This document shows, piece by piece, positions 25,613 through 36,137 of a stretch of 64,000 nucleotides of DNA (position 1 is its first letter; the number at the start of each line of letters is the position of its first letter). The stretch spans positions 1,860,001 to 1,924,000 of the forward strand of contig JAMXSV010000024.1 of assembly GCA_027559495.1 (NCBI GenBank), written 5' to 3'. The DNA is from Aurifilum marmelostoma (taxonomy: Eukaryota; Ascomycota; Sordariomycetes; Diaporthales; Cryphonectriaceae). Under the pieces are notes generated by a model that saw only the letters and a list, made by a program, of their open reading frames with translations, had not been told where the DNA came from and did no database searches. A program made the translations under genes and the position numbers.

Positions 25613-26740
25613 ATGGCGGGGAACGCAAACGAGGCGGCGATAACCAAGGCGCAGTCCATCCTCTTTCAAAATGAAGATGGCAGCATCGTCCTGATCGATG
25701 TGCCCACGTCCATCGAGGAGGCCCAGGTGTCTCCTGAAGAGGCCACAGGTGATGTTGGCCCTTCGGGGAAGAGAAGGCTCGTCTCGTCCGAGCCGCCTCA
25801 GCAGCCCTTCAAGACGCCCGAGCCCAAGGCAGGCTCAGGCGGCCTCACAGACTCAGTGGCAGATCTCATGACTGCAGCCGCTGCGACGGGAGCTCTAACG
25901 ACACTGCGGGAGTCTTACTCGGGCCCTTTTTGTCTACCTCGTGTTGTGGCTGCGGTTGAAAAAGAGGACATTGTTGTGACAGCAGGCGCAAATACCAGAT
26001 CTGCCAAGAGGAAGAGGACGGCAGCCCAATCATGTCCAGGTGGTGATATTACTCCCACTGAAGGACCAGTGGTAGAGACGAAGCCAGACCTGCCCAGGGT
26101 AGCCCTTATACCTAAGGACTCATTTTTCCTGCACGGCACAGTCCAATCTGAACGGGATCGCTTCGCTGCTGAGGCCCCCGTGTTTGACCTCATCGTCCTC
26201 GATCCTCCCTGGCCCAACCGCTCAGCGCGCCGGAAGCAGGGCAACTACAGGGTAGCAGACAGCCTCGATTCGATCCGAGAGACACTGTCCCTCATTCCTA
26301 TTGCTGCTCACCTCGCACGAGACGGGCTCCTTGCCGTGTGGATCACCAACAAGGCAGGCGTGGTCGAGCTGCTGACGGGCCCAAGAGGCTTGTTTGCCCA
26401 GTGGGGTCTAGAGCAGGTGGACGAGTGGACGTGGCTGAAGGTCACCACATCCGGAGAGCCGATCGCAGATGTCGCTTCAGCATGGCGGAAGCCATGGGAG
26501 CGGATCCTGATAGCGAGGAGGCGCGGAAGCAGTCAGAAACTAGCCTGTAGGGGGAGGGTAGTTGTTTCTGTGCCAGACCTTCACTCGCGCAAGCCTAACC
26601 TGCGGAGTCTTTTTGAGGACATACTTGGGCCAGGCTACAAGGGCCTTGAGATATTCGCCAGGAATCTCACCGCAGGATGGTGGAGTTGGGGAGACGAGGT
26701 TCTGAAATTCCAGCAGCCCGAATACTGGCTAGAATCGTGA
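25613..26740 (+). CDS. MT-A70 family N6-adenine methyltransferase, METTL4-like
   Basis: S-adenosylmethionine-dependent methyltransferase of the MT-A70 superfamily, which modifies adenine N6 in RNA or DNA. Intronless, 375 residues. The catalytic motif DPPW is at residues 197-200 in VFDLIVLDPPWPNRSARRK. Downstream blocks fit the METTL4 branch: LARDGLLAVWITNKAGVVEL, EWTWLKVTTSGEPI, WRKPWERILIARRR, HSRKPNLRSLFEDIL and LEIFARNLTAGWWSWGDEVL. The N-terminal 150 residues are poorly conserved and contain a basic patch SAKRKR that may be a nuclear signal. Animal METTL4 acts on U2 snRNA and has been reported as a 6mA writer; which substrate applies here is unknown. The start ATG is the first in frame. 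It is convergent with uL23m, 124 bp away. Confidence 0.9.
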   Translation: MAGNANEAAITKAQSILFQNEDGSIVLIDVPTSIEEAQVSPEEATGDVGPSGKRRLVSSEPPQQPFKTPEPKAGSGGLTDSVADLMTAAAATGALTTLRESYSGPFCLPRVVAAVEKEDIVVTAGANTRSAKRKRTAAQSCPGGDITPTEGPVVETKPDLPRVALIPKDSFFLHGTVQSERDRFAAEAPVFDLIVLDPPWPNRSARRKQGNYRVADSLDSIRETLSLIPIAAHLARDGLLAVWITNKAGVVELLTGPRGLFAQWGLEQVDEWTWLKVTTSGEPIADVASAWRKPWERILIARRRGSSQKLACRGRVVVSVPDLHSRKPNLRSLFEDILGPGYKGLEIFARNLTAGWWSWGDEVLKFQQPEYWLES

Positions 26741-26864
26741 TACAATGAGAAGTCTGGCCTCTTTGACAATATGCACCGTTCTGAAGTGGAACTGGAGCCT
26801 CCTCTGCGTGATGGGCCTGCTTTTGTACATTTTTTATTCCTAATTGTCTTCTCTCATCCCTTCA

Positions 26865-27719
26865 TTATGACCTCTGTCCAGCCTTCACACTTGTCCCTTC
26901 CGCAGGGTCCAGCTCGCCCTTCCCAGGCGACGCCGCCTCTGACGCTATCGATGCCTGCAAAGCGGCCTCGTCCTCCTCCTCCACCGCCTCGTCGTTCTCG
27001 ACCTCTACCCACTCCGAGCCCGGCATCCACTTTCTCTTCCCCTCCAGCAGCTCCTTGGCCCGCTTCGCCAGCCTGGCCCGGTCCAAGTCCTTCTCGTCGT
27101 ACATGCGCAGCACCGGCGTGCCCCGCACGTTCCTCTCCGCCTGAGCAACCTCCTTTTCGTGGCCGCCCTCCACGCTCTTGAACAGCGCGTGGTCCCAGGC
27201 GTCCATGTCCTCCTCGGATGGCCGCTCAGGCCACACAAAGGGCTTCTTGAGGTCCACGATCATCAGCTTCTGCGAACGCGGCCGGTGCCAGCGCCCGCCC
27301 ATGCCGCCCAGGGACCGCTGCTGGGGCCTCTTCTGGTTGATAAAGGACCGCACCGAGTTCACCTCGACGTCGTACACGTTGTACAGGTAGTCACGGAAGT
27401 CGAGCTTGTTGAAGGTCAGGGGCACCTGGAAGGTGGCGGTCGTGGGCGATTGGCCTTCTTTGGGGCGGAGGAAGGTTATGACGTGGTTCGGTCTGTGTGA
27501 AAGGACACAAAAGGTCTGTCGTCAGCCACCACCACCACCACCGCTAGCTTTCACGAAGGGGGACCGACGTGGAAGTAAATCGATATGAGATTTGATGCGC
27601 CGCAGGGTCTGTCTCTATACGTACAGGTAGACCTTTTTCTGGCCGAGTCTGAAAGGCGCTTTGCGCGCGACGCCTTCGACGGCGGTGTCTGCCGCTCTGG
27701 CTACTGCTTTTGTAGCCAT
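26865..27719 (-). CDS. mrp20: Mitochondrial large-subunit ribosomal protein uL23m
   Basis: Component of the mitochondrial 54S ribosomal subunit near the polypeptide exit tunnel. Two exons, 27719-27625 and 27492-26865, with a 132-nt intron (GTACGT...CACAG), give 240 residues. The start is the ATG of MATKAVARAAD; the frame is open further upstream, but that stretch does not resemble the family. The L23 core is seen in VYLPNHVITFLRPKE and LTFNKLDFRDYLYNVYDVEV, followed by SFINQKRPQQRSLGG, which matches fungal L23 mitoribosomal proteins. The C-terminal third is charged, with an acidic stretch VEVENDEAVEEEDEA. The Ala/Arg-rich N-terminus is compatible with a mitochondrial presequence. The splice restores L-P-N-H exactly. 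Confidence 0.92.
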
Positions 27720-28303
27720 TGTGTGTGTATATGTCCCCGGCTGCTGGTGTGAACGATTCTTGGGATTCGTCCTAAGAACCGCCGCCTGTTCAACGACTGT
27801 GAAGTCGAGAATGTGTAGCAGCAGCGATAATTGAGCTTGCCGTCGCGCTTGCAGAATTTCGAATCCTCGGATCACGCTAAGCCTGGTCGAGCCGAGCGAG
27901 AGCGGCCCGCATTATCCTGGTGGGGCTGGACGGTCTGCCACCCCACGAGAGCATCCACCTGCACTACTCACGACGACGTTAACTGTGACATCAGGATCGC
28001 ATGCATGGATTGCATTGCAGTAGCCGTAGTAGTAGTATTACACCATAAGAGGAAGATCGATTTTTTTTCTTTCACAGGAGGGAGGCTATCTTTTTTTGTT
28101 TTCTTTTCTAGTCTGCTTTTATGTAGCACCAACGAGGCCGTTTCTCAGTTGCTCATATCATTTCCACGGTGACTGAGATTTGAGAAAAGATGCAGACCAT
28201 TCCAGATCCACACCCTAGAGTCGTCGAGAGATCTCTTGCAAATTTACGAACGCAACGTGTCCGTAAGGAGACAAAAGACCTTTCTTTTCAGGCTTTTACA
28301 CCT
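27720..28303. other. Intergenic region, uL23m promoter side
   Basis: 584 bp between two minus-strand genes. It serves as the upstream region of uL23m and the 3' flank of the DJ-1/PfpI gene. A GTA trinucleotide run lies near 28020-28040 and T-rich tracts lie at 28061-28100. No gene is seen. Confidence 0.4.
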
Positions 28304-29452
28304 TTAGACGTCAAGGCCATCGACGACTGTGCCACGCGTCCAGTTCCAGCACAGGATGCGGGCGACCTCGTTGGCGGACTCCTCAGAGACCAGGGCGCTG
28401 ACAAGATACAGCGCAGCATCGATGCCAGCGCTGACGCCTCCAGATGTGATGACCCGGAGCCCACCAAGACGCATCGCGGCACGGCGGGTGATCGACTCAC
28501 GACGAGAGTTGGAGCTCTTGAAGGACATACTTCCCTTTCTGTAGGCGGAGGTTGGTCAGTCAGCAGGCAAGCCGCCTAATCAACGCTCATGAGCTGGTGG
28601 GTATTGGAGATGAACATACCGGGCATTGGAGGGGCGGCGCCCGTCGGGCTTCTCGTGGCGGACGTAGGGGTTCTCATCCTCGTCGCCAAGCTCAAATCGC
28701 AGGTTGTTGACAATGTAACGGGAGTTCTCGTCAACGTCAGTGCGCTCAGTCAGGTCACGCTGGGCAGCCTGGCTACAGATGTTTTCGAATCGGATGATGG
28801 CATCGGGGTGGGTGGTGGCTGAGAGACCGGACAGGATACCCTGCTGGGCGAGGAACAGCGAGCCAGTACAGACGGACATCAGTGTGCGCCTGGGTTGGTG
28901 GGCGAGCGACGGCGTCAGTAACAGGGTATTATCTCAATGTGTCCAGCATAGATTATCGGCAAGATATCGCTCACTCTCGAGTGGGGTCCTTCTTCTGGAC
29001 CTCGCTGTAGGCGGTGATGAGATCAAGGGGCTCAGCCTTGGCCTTGAGGACGGCGTCAGTGTTGCCGCCCAGGACAACAACGACGTCAAAGTCCTCAAGA
29101 CGCTCGTGAGCCTCCTTGAAGGAGATCTGGGAGCCGATGATGACACCAGCATCGGAGAGGACCTTGGGCTCGGCGGCGGCGATGGTAATGTCAAAGGCCT
29201 TGGATGCTGAAGAGATTGAAAACGGATGGGATCAGTAAGCAGTGCAGGATGGAGCTGAGGGGACAAAGGTAAGACTGCGCGTGTAAGGTATCTATGCAAG
29301 GTAAGATCCATACCAGAGTTGTTGATGTCGTGGAGAGACTTGGTCAAGACCTCAAGAGGACCAGCCAGGTCCATAATATTGAACTTGTCGTGCAGGGCGA
29401 AGAGAACATCAACAGGCTCTTCGTTCGCCGCTGCACTCGTCTTGGAGGCCAT
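28304..29452 (-). CDS. DJ-1/PfpI family protein (class I GATase-like fold)
   Basis: Member of the DJ-1/PfpI superfamily, whose members include isonitrile hydratases, glyoxalases, chaperones and proteases; the exact activity cannot be read from sequence. Four exons, 29452-29314, 29206-28975, 28889-28620 and 28538-28304, close in phase and give 291 residues. The N-terminal strand DVLFALHDKFNIMDLAGPLEVL, the VVVVLGGNTDAVL segment and the nucleophile elbow SVCTGS (Cys131) are typical. C-terminal SGGVSAGIDAALYLVSALV also fits. Residues of about 165-220, rich in charge (ERTDVDENSRYIV, GDEDENPYVRHEKPDG), form an insertion compared with most family members. Its promoter faces that of TSC1. Confidence 0.88.
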
Positions 29453-30657
29453 CTTTGGCAACAGTTGGGGGTTAGATTGGGAGGATCAAAGAAGCTGGAG
29501 AGAAGAGTGCTTTTTGCTTGAGAGTTGATCAATTGAACAATATTAGACAATCCTTAGATGGCCTTGTTGTCGTGATCAATTGGCTGGATGATGATTAGAA
29601 GCTGTGCAGGACAGATCGAGATTGATAATGTGGCTGGTTTTGGTTGAGGTCAGAGCTGTTGTTGTTTTGGAGAAGGAAGAAAGAGGTTTTCGAGGTGTGG
29701 TGTGCAGGAAACAGGTGTCAAGTGTGTCCCGTGCCCCTCCCCTCTTCCCCCTCCCCCAAGCTTCCTCTTATGCTGCAGCTGCACTGCGGGGTCTGAAGCT
29801 TGTTCCCGCTCACGCGTCCCATCTCTCTCACTGCTTGCAGGTTATGCCATAGCGCATCATCTGGCCGGGTGGGGCCAAGAGATCAGCTGGAATGCACATT
29901 TCCTACCATAACGTAAAGCCGTACTATGTACAGCTTAGGTTCTTTCTGAGGCAGATCATCCCACAGGAGCTTGGGAGGGCTGGCTGTTTGCCTGTTCCCC
30001 ACTGCCCGCCTTCCAATCCCCTACATAGAACACTTTGACTCCTTTTTCTTCCCCGTAGGAGCCCTCGTATTCTCATTCTTTCCTCATCACCCGATCCTGT
30101 TGCTGCGTCTCCCACTGATTGAGTCAACTCCAGATATGAGCTGACCTCTCAATGCCCGAGTAACACCACACCATTGCATCAGACCACACCTCAAAAGGCC
30201 CTGGTCCCCTGACGTGAAGCGTCGGGATCGCTGTGGGGAATGCAGGTGGATTTTCGCGGGGAAATCGCACTAGAGTTATTTACGTACAGGGAAGGAACCC
30301 ACTCCCAAATCGGTGCTTGCAGAAGGTGGACTGGCCCCCCAAAGCTCGACCCACTGGCAGCTTCTCTCCAGCCGGGCGCTGCCGTCTTGACCTTATCATT
30401 CGATTGCCGGTGCTGTATGGTGCCATTGCCGGCGCAATCAGGAACCTTTCTGTCACCACCACCGCCGTCTTCCGCTGGTCTGACCCTTATAGTCATGTCC
30501 CTTGATCGTGACAAATCTTGCAGCTGTCTCACCTGCATACGCGAGATCCATTTGTCACCTCACTGGAGCCAACGAATCCGGGTCTGACCCGTCCTCGCCT
30601 GCTGAGGCTCTTCCTAGGTTGCATCGACGTCGTCCTCTGCCATCCACCGCCTCAGGC
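29453..30657. promoter_or_regulatory. Divergent promoter, DJ-1/PfpI gene / TSC1
   Basis: 1.2 kb between divergent start codons. It contains CT-rich stretches (about 29733-29765) and short frames only. Confidence 0.4.
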
Positions 30658-33600
30658 ATGTCTTCTTCCGGGTATGTTTATTGATTTCTCACCCTAGAAC
30701 GGAGCCCAGGCTCTCTAGCCGCTTCGTGGAGTTGTCGATCACTGTGGGGTTTTCCGCCTGTGCTCGGTGATTCAATAACGCCCTGACCTCCTGTTGTTAC
30801 ACATCCTATCCTGGGACCATGACTCTCTGACCTCGTTACAGCTCCACGAAGGACCTGGTCAGGGCTATCAGCGCCTTCGTGCCAAATGCGAGTCTTCCCC
30901 TGCCGGACGAGCTTTTGACAGTGATCGAGACCTTCCTAGACAAGCACAGCGACGAGGGACCTTCCGAACGCCTCCATGATGAGTTGTTGTCCATCTGGGA
31001 AAAGTCCGTCAAGGACAGCCCGACTTCTCAGGCTGCATGGCTCGCCCTCCTGCGTGAACTGCTGCCAGCTCTGAACGACCCGGCCTTTATCATCGACTGG
31101 TGGGATCGTGTGCAGGAGCCCGTCTTGAATCACCTGACGGAGGATAAGGTCCTCAGGTCGGAAGCCTGGGCTAACACCCTCGCCGTCCTCACTGGCGACC
31201 ATGTCGCAGACAACGATGGCTCGCAGCAGCTTGCTATCCGGCTGCTGAACATTTGGATGCAGTCTACCCATCTTCCTGGCCAGGCTGATAGCTCCTCCGT
31301 ATCGCTCAGGGCGAACCTGATACGCGGAGGGCTGCTGAGCTATGGTCGAAAAAGACCCAAGGTGAGAGAAGACGCCAAACCCCAACAAAGCGAGCGGGCC
31401 AGGATCTCGGTAATTGACTGTAGCTGGGCTCGCAGGGTCTTCTAGTTGCCTTGGACGCTTTCATAGTGCAGAAGGACTTCCGGGCTCAGGCTTTAACTCT
31501 TCTCTGTGAGTTTGTGCAGAGCCAGCCCCCGCATCTACACGTCGTGCTAGAGACGCCGCTATTCGACAACATCCTGCGCTGTCTTCAATATGACACCTCG
31601 ACAACGGTGGTCACGATCGCTGTTACCGCCTTGACCATGTTGCTGCCGAATGTTCCGAGTTCGCTGGTGCCGTATCTCCCACAATTGTTCAATGTCTACG
31701 CAAGATTACTCTTCTGGGACCGAGAGAGATCGCTGGCTGCCGAGATACCGGGCGTGGAACCCATGTCCAGTCGGGTTGAGCCGCCTGCGGACTGGGAGCA
31801 GTGCGTGTTCTCACACGACATCGACCATGCATCAAAACCCAACCTCCTCAGCTATTTCACCATACTATATGGTTTGTTTCCTCTGAACTTTCTCGACTAC
31901 ATCAGGAAACCAGAGCGCTACCTGCGCCACGCCGATGACCCCCAGGCGGACACGATCGAGGTACAGCCTTCAGAAATCCGGCAAAAGTCAGAACGATTCA
32001 GGCAGTACCATGTGCTGCATCCAAACTTCTACTGCCTCACTGTGGAGAGTGAGAAGACCGATCTCAGCCGGTGGCTCAAGAGCGAGGCGTCCGAAGTCGT
32101 CGCGGACTGCACAGCGCTTTGTCTGGCAACGGACTTCGGGTCTGGGCTAGAGATCGGAGCCCAACACGACTTTGGGCTATCTGAGGCTGGGTACACTGCG
32201 AGAAGCAGGGCGGACCAACCGTTCCTTACAGGCCAGGCCATCCTGGACCGCTCGTCATCCCGAGACCAGAGCTGGAGGTCAGCCATCTTCACTGGGTCAC
32301 AAGAAGAAGGCCGTACCCAGTCCTCGGTCTTCCGACGTCCGTCTCAGTCGAGCCACGCTCCCTCTACGCGCAATCGTGGTGAGGCTTTGGCCGATAGTCC
32401 GACCCTGCCGCCGTCGTTGACCATGTCAACTTCACACACGAACCTGCAGGACATGATCAACTCCAACAAGGTCATCAAATCTGGGCTGCACCAGTCTATG
32501 GCCAATGATAGTGTGCCTTCCTTATCTCTAAGCCACCAGGACTCGGCGCCTGAAAGGCCGCCAAGCAAGGTTTCTGCTGCTACGACAGTGCCTCCTCCAG
32601 AAACATCGCCAGCAGCAACGCCTGGCCACGGCAGCGACCAGGTCTCGCAGCTGCGCAAGGAGATCCTGCTGCTGAGTAATGACCTGGCCTTTGAGCGGTA
32701 CATGAAGCAGCAGCACATGGCCCATATTGGCGAGCTGAAGCGGCGGCAGCTGAGAGAGGCAGCCACGGAGGCCGAAACGCAGAATCTGATTCTGATCAAC
32801 CGCAGCCTACGCAATCGGCTGGAAGAGGCCAAGCGATCCGAGCTCCGTGCAAAGAAGGAATCCGACAACCGTCGCAACCTATCCAAGAAGTGGGAGACTG
32901 ACCTGGCGGCCAAGCTGAAGCTGCTGCGCGAAGAGCAAAAGAAGTGGGGCAGCGAGGGAGCCACCCTCAAGCGTGACCTCGATGTCAAAACCCAGGAGTC
33001 TGTGAAGCTGACCAAGATGCTGTGTGAATATGAGACGACAGAGCTGAACTCAAAGCAGAACCAGCAGGCAGTCAACGATCATGCCGAAGAGATTGCCAGG
33101 CTCAAGGCCGAGGTCAATCGCTTCGTCGAGCTGGAGCGGACGTACCAGGCGAGGGAGCAGGAGGCAGAAGCTAGACTGGCCGAGGCCGCCGTGTCGATCA
33201 GCCGGTCGACAATGTTGCGCATGCAGTTAGATGCCCGCGACTCGGAGATGGAGGAGACGAGGAAGCTATACGAGTCACAGATTGCAGAGCTCAACACACA
33301 GCTGCAGGACGTGCTGTCGAGCGGCGCGGGCTCGTCGAGACGGAAGCGCGACCCTAAGCAGGCTGTCGAGAGCTCTCTGGCGGCCAGCCGAGCCAAGATG
33401 GCCGAGCTGCAGAGGCAGCACACCCTGCTCGTCAGGAAGTATACCAACCTCCAGTCGTCTCTCCTCGACATGAGTGCCGCCAGGGCGCAACAATCCTTAC
33501 CCATGAGGCCAGGCATCGCTTCAGACTCCTCCGATGCCGAGATCTCGGCGATGGTGCAGAGCAGCGATCCGCTCAGCCCGGTCCGCAAGAGATCGCTACG

Positions 33601-33944
33601 TGAGCGAGGCTTCTCGGACCCTGAGGTCTTTGTCGAGGGCGCACAATATAACGTCACGCCACCTCTCGAGGCGCTGGCGTCGAGCTCGTCGGTCAAGACG
33701 GCGCTGCATCGGCCCTCGACACCAGCCTCTGGGACCGTAAGCTCGTCGTCGACGGCCGAGCCAGAAGTAATACGACATTACGGACGAGGTAAGTCTCGGC
33801 CGAGCCCTGGCTTTGTCCAAGACTCTGAAGCGCGATTTAGATGACTAACAGATCTCTGCAGGTGGCGTACAGAACTCACGCAAGGAAAAGAAGGACAAGG
33901 AGAAGAAGTCTTCGGGTATTAGAGGTATTCGAGGGTTCGTGTGA
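30658..33944 (+). CDS. tsc1: Hamartin (TSC1) homolog
   Basis: Partner of tuberin (TSC2) in the complex that restrains Rheb and TORC1; it acts at endo-lysosomal/vacuolar membranes. Four exons: 30658-30671 (14 nt), 30842-31361, 31436-33788 and 33862-33944; phases close to give 989 residues starting MSSSGSTKDLVRAI. The alpha-helical hamartin N-terminal domain covers about residues 15-330, including GLLVALDAFIVQKDFRAQAL and TVVTIAVTALTMLLP. A Ser/Pro/Thr-rich linker follows. A long coiled coil covers about 579-860 (QLRKEILLLSNDLAFERYMK, then heptad-rich Leu/Glu/Lys sequence). The C-terminus is a basic KEKKDKEKK segment ending GIRGIRGFV. No tuberin gene lies in the window. Confidence 0.88.
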
Positions 33945-35339
33945 GGGGACTTGTCTTGGATGATGGTATGAGAGGATTGGTCTGCTGAGTAGTATTGGCG
34001 TTTCGGAGAAGTGCAGCTGGGGACTTGAAGGGACCCAGTAGGATATTTCGTGCATATCTCGCTCGATACTGTAATGTTTTATTTTCATGCTGAAGGGATG
34101 CCACACAGTTGGTCATCCTGTACTGAATTGTAGAGTCCATTCACAACTGACGAAAGTCGGCAGAATATTTTCTCGGACCTGGTTCCCCCCTTGCAGGTCG
34201 GAGCTTCAGCTTCGTCAACATGCAGAGATTTTTTTTTCTTTAATAGTTGTTGCTATTTGAGCTGGGAATGACCAGGCAAACAAGAAGGCTGAGAGTCGAA
34301 ACGGCGCCGCCGCGTGGCAGCTATAAGTAAAATGCGGTGGTTGGTGAACTGAAGGACCCTGTTTACCACGTACTAAATATGCCGTTCCAGGGGGGTTGCC
34401 AGCATCATAGTGGGGGGAAACCCAAACCCGCCAGGTGCAACCCCCCCATCTCATCCTCACTGCGCCTTGCATTTTTATTTTTCCCATACCCTGCCTAGTA
34501 GGCGAATCCTGCTGTCTCTCTTGCATATGCATGTGTAACCATTACGCTCACCCTCTCTCTCCCCCTCTCTCGCGCTTCACTACTGGCCAAGTTTCTTGCT
34601 TGCTCGTCGCTTTCCATCGCTATTTCTGGGTTCCCTGCGGATTCTTCCCTCGACCTGTCGCATATCCCATCCAAATTACGTGCCTTTGCCACTTGGTCCT
34701 GTTCCGATCTTTCCACTCTCATTCCCCCCAAGAGTAGCTCACAACCTTGTCTCGCCTGGTGCTCATACTTTGGAGAGCGACTGACTGCTGCACGACATTG
34801 GCTCAATTAATTCCCATTTCTGCTCGGCTTCCCACATCGCACGGCCCTTGCTGCATCATCTACACAGGCGTGAGTGTCCTGGGATCGTTCCCAGCCAATT
34901 CGCGTTTGCATCGTCGAACCAGCCTCGTCGCGCCGACGATCCGAATCAAGGTTCAAACCTCCTCAAGTATCTCGCAACGCGACGACTTGGCGATCCGGAT
35001 CGTACCTCAACAACAACAACAAAATATTACTACACATCACCACAGCATCTATTCTTGGTGTCAGAGACGTGGCTATCCGACAAGATCGGCTCCTTTTGTC
35101 AACGATCTGCAACATTTGAAGCCACGGAGGCGCCGCCTAGTTGCACAGATAGCACGCTAGGCAATGCGCAACATCCAGCCAAGCACCCAAGCACCCTGAT
35201 CTCTGCCTGGCAACTGGCCTGTCTCGTTGTACCCGCGATAGAGACGTGTCTCGGTCTTTTGCGACTCTGCACTTTGCGCTGACATACGACCCTCTCCTCC
35301 TTTCCTTGATTACTATCGGGTTCCCCGGCCACGTCCGCA
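33945..35339. promoter_or_regulatory. TSC1 3' flank and promoter/5' UTR of next gene
   Basis: 1.4 kb with no supportable gene. The right half has CT-rich tracts (34551-34575) and a CAA-rich stretch (35008-35021), as is common in fungal 5' leaders. Confidence 0.4.
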
Positions 35340-36137
35340 ATGGCCCCGGTTATATTGTCGTCACGGCTGCCAAACGCCATTGTGGAACAGTCTGCAGCGC
35401 GCGAGCTCGAGTCTCGGTCACAACAAGATTCATCCTCGGAGCCAGCAGCGATCGCTGGGCGCTTCCGCGCCGCACCGATATCATCAGAAGTCGCCTCCAG
35501 AACCCTCAAGACGGCGGTTTTCGACACGCCGAGCCGCAGTATCCTCGTGCACGCGCGGCAGCAGACAGAGACAGTCCCCGGCAGTTATCCCGGCCTCAAC
35601 GCCGGGCCTGACCCGGGCACGGTGGTGGGCATCGTGCTCGGGTCAGTGGGCGGCTTTCTGCTGCTCCTCTGGCTGATCTACACGTGCTTCCAGTTAGGGG
35701 GCCGCGGCGACACCGTCAGCTCGTATGGTACGGCCAGCGTGGTGACGCGCAAGTCGCGCAGGCGGCACTCGAAGCACCACCACCGGTCGCCGCGCCGCGA
35801 GACGGTCGAGATCCGAACCAGCCGCATGGTCCCGCAGCCCGAGAGGGTGATTGTTGATGAGCAGATCCGCAGGACGAGCTCGCAAGCCCCGCCGCCCATG
35901 GCTCCGCCGCCCATGGCCTCACACTCGGCCCCGCGGGTCGTGACGGACGATGAGGAAGACGAGGTAGTGGTGATTGAGGAGAACAGCCCGCCCAGGAGAC
36001 ACAAGGCCAGAAGCCACAGGCGACGCAGCTCTAGCGCGAGGCGTGAGTCTGGCTTCAGAGAGGTGGACCCTGACCGGTACGCCGGTGGCGATGCGTCCCT
36101 CAGAGATGTTAGGAGGTCGAGCCGGCACGGACGGTGA
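35340..36137 (+). CDS. Single-pass membrane protein, basic cytosolic tail
   Basis: Uncharacterised, intronless, 265 residues. Residues 1-90 are Ser/Ala-rich. One clear transmembrane helix lies at about 93-117 (GTVVGIVLGSVGGFLLLLW and following), preceded by YPGLNAGPDP. After it comes a long Arg/His/Lys-rich region (KSRRRHSKHHHRSPRR), a Pro-Met repeat APPPMAPPPMAS, an acidic patch DDEEDEVVVIEE and an RS-rich end. There is no signal peptide. The Gly-rich helix next to a polybasic tail suggests a single-pass protein with the tail in the cytosol, but no family function is known to me. The start is the first ATG of the frame. Confidence 0.75.
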   Translation: MAPVILSSRLPNAIVEQSAARELESRSQQDSSSEPAAIAGRFRAAPISSEVASRTLKTAVFDTPSRSILVHARQQTETVPGSYPGLNAGPDPGTVVGIVLGSVGGFLLLLWLIYTCFQLGGRGDTVSSYGTASVVTRKSRRRHSKHHHRSPRRETVEIRTSRMVPQPERVIVDEQIRRTSSQAPPPMAPPPMASHSAPRVVTDDEEDEVVVIEENSPPRRHKARSHRRRSSSARRESGFREVDPDRYAGGDASLRDVRRSSRHGR

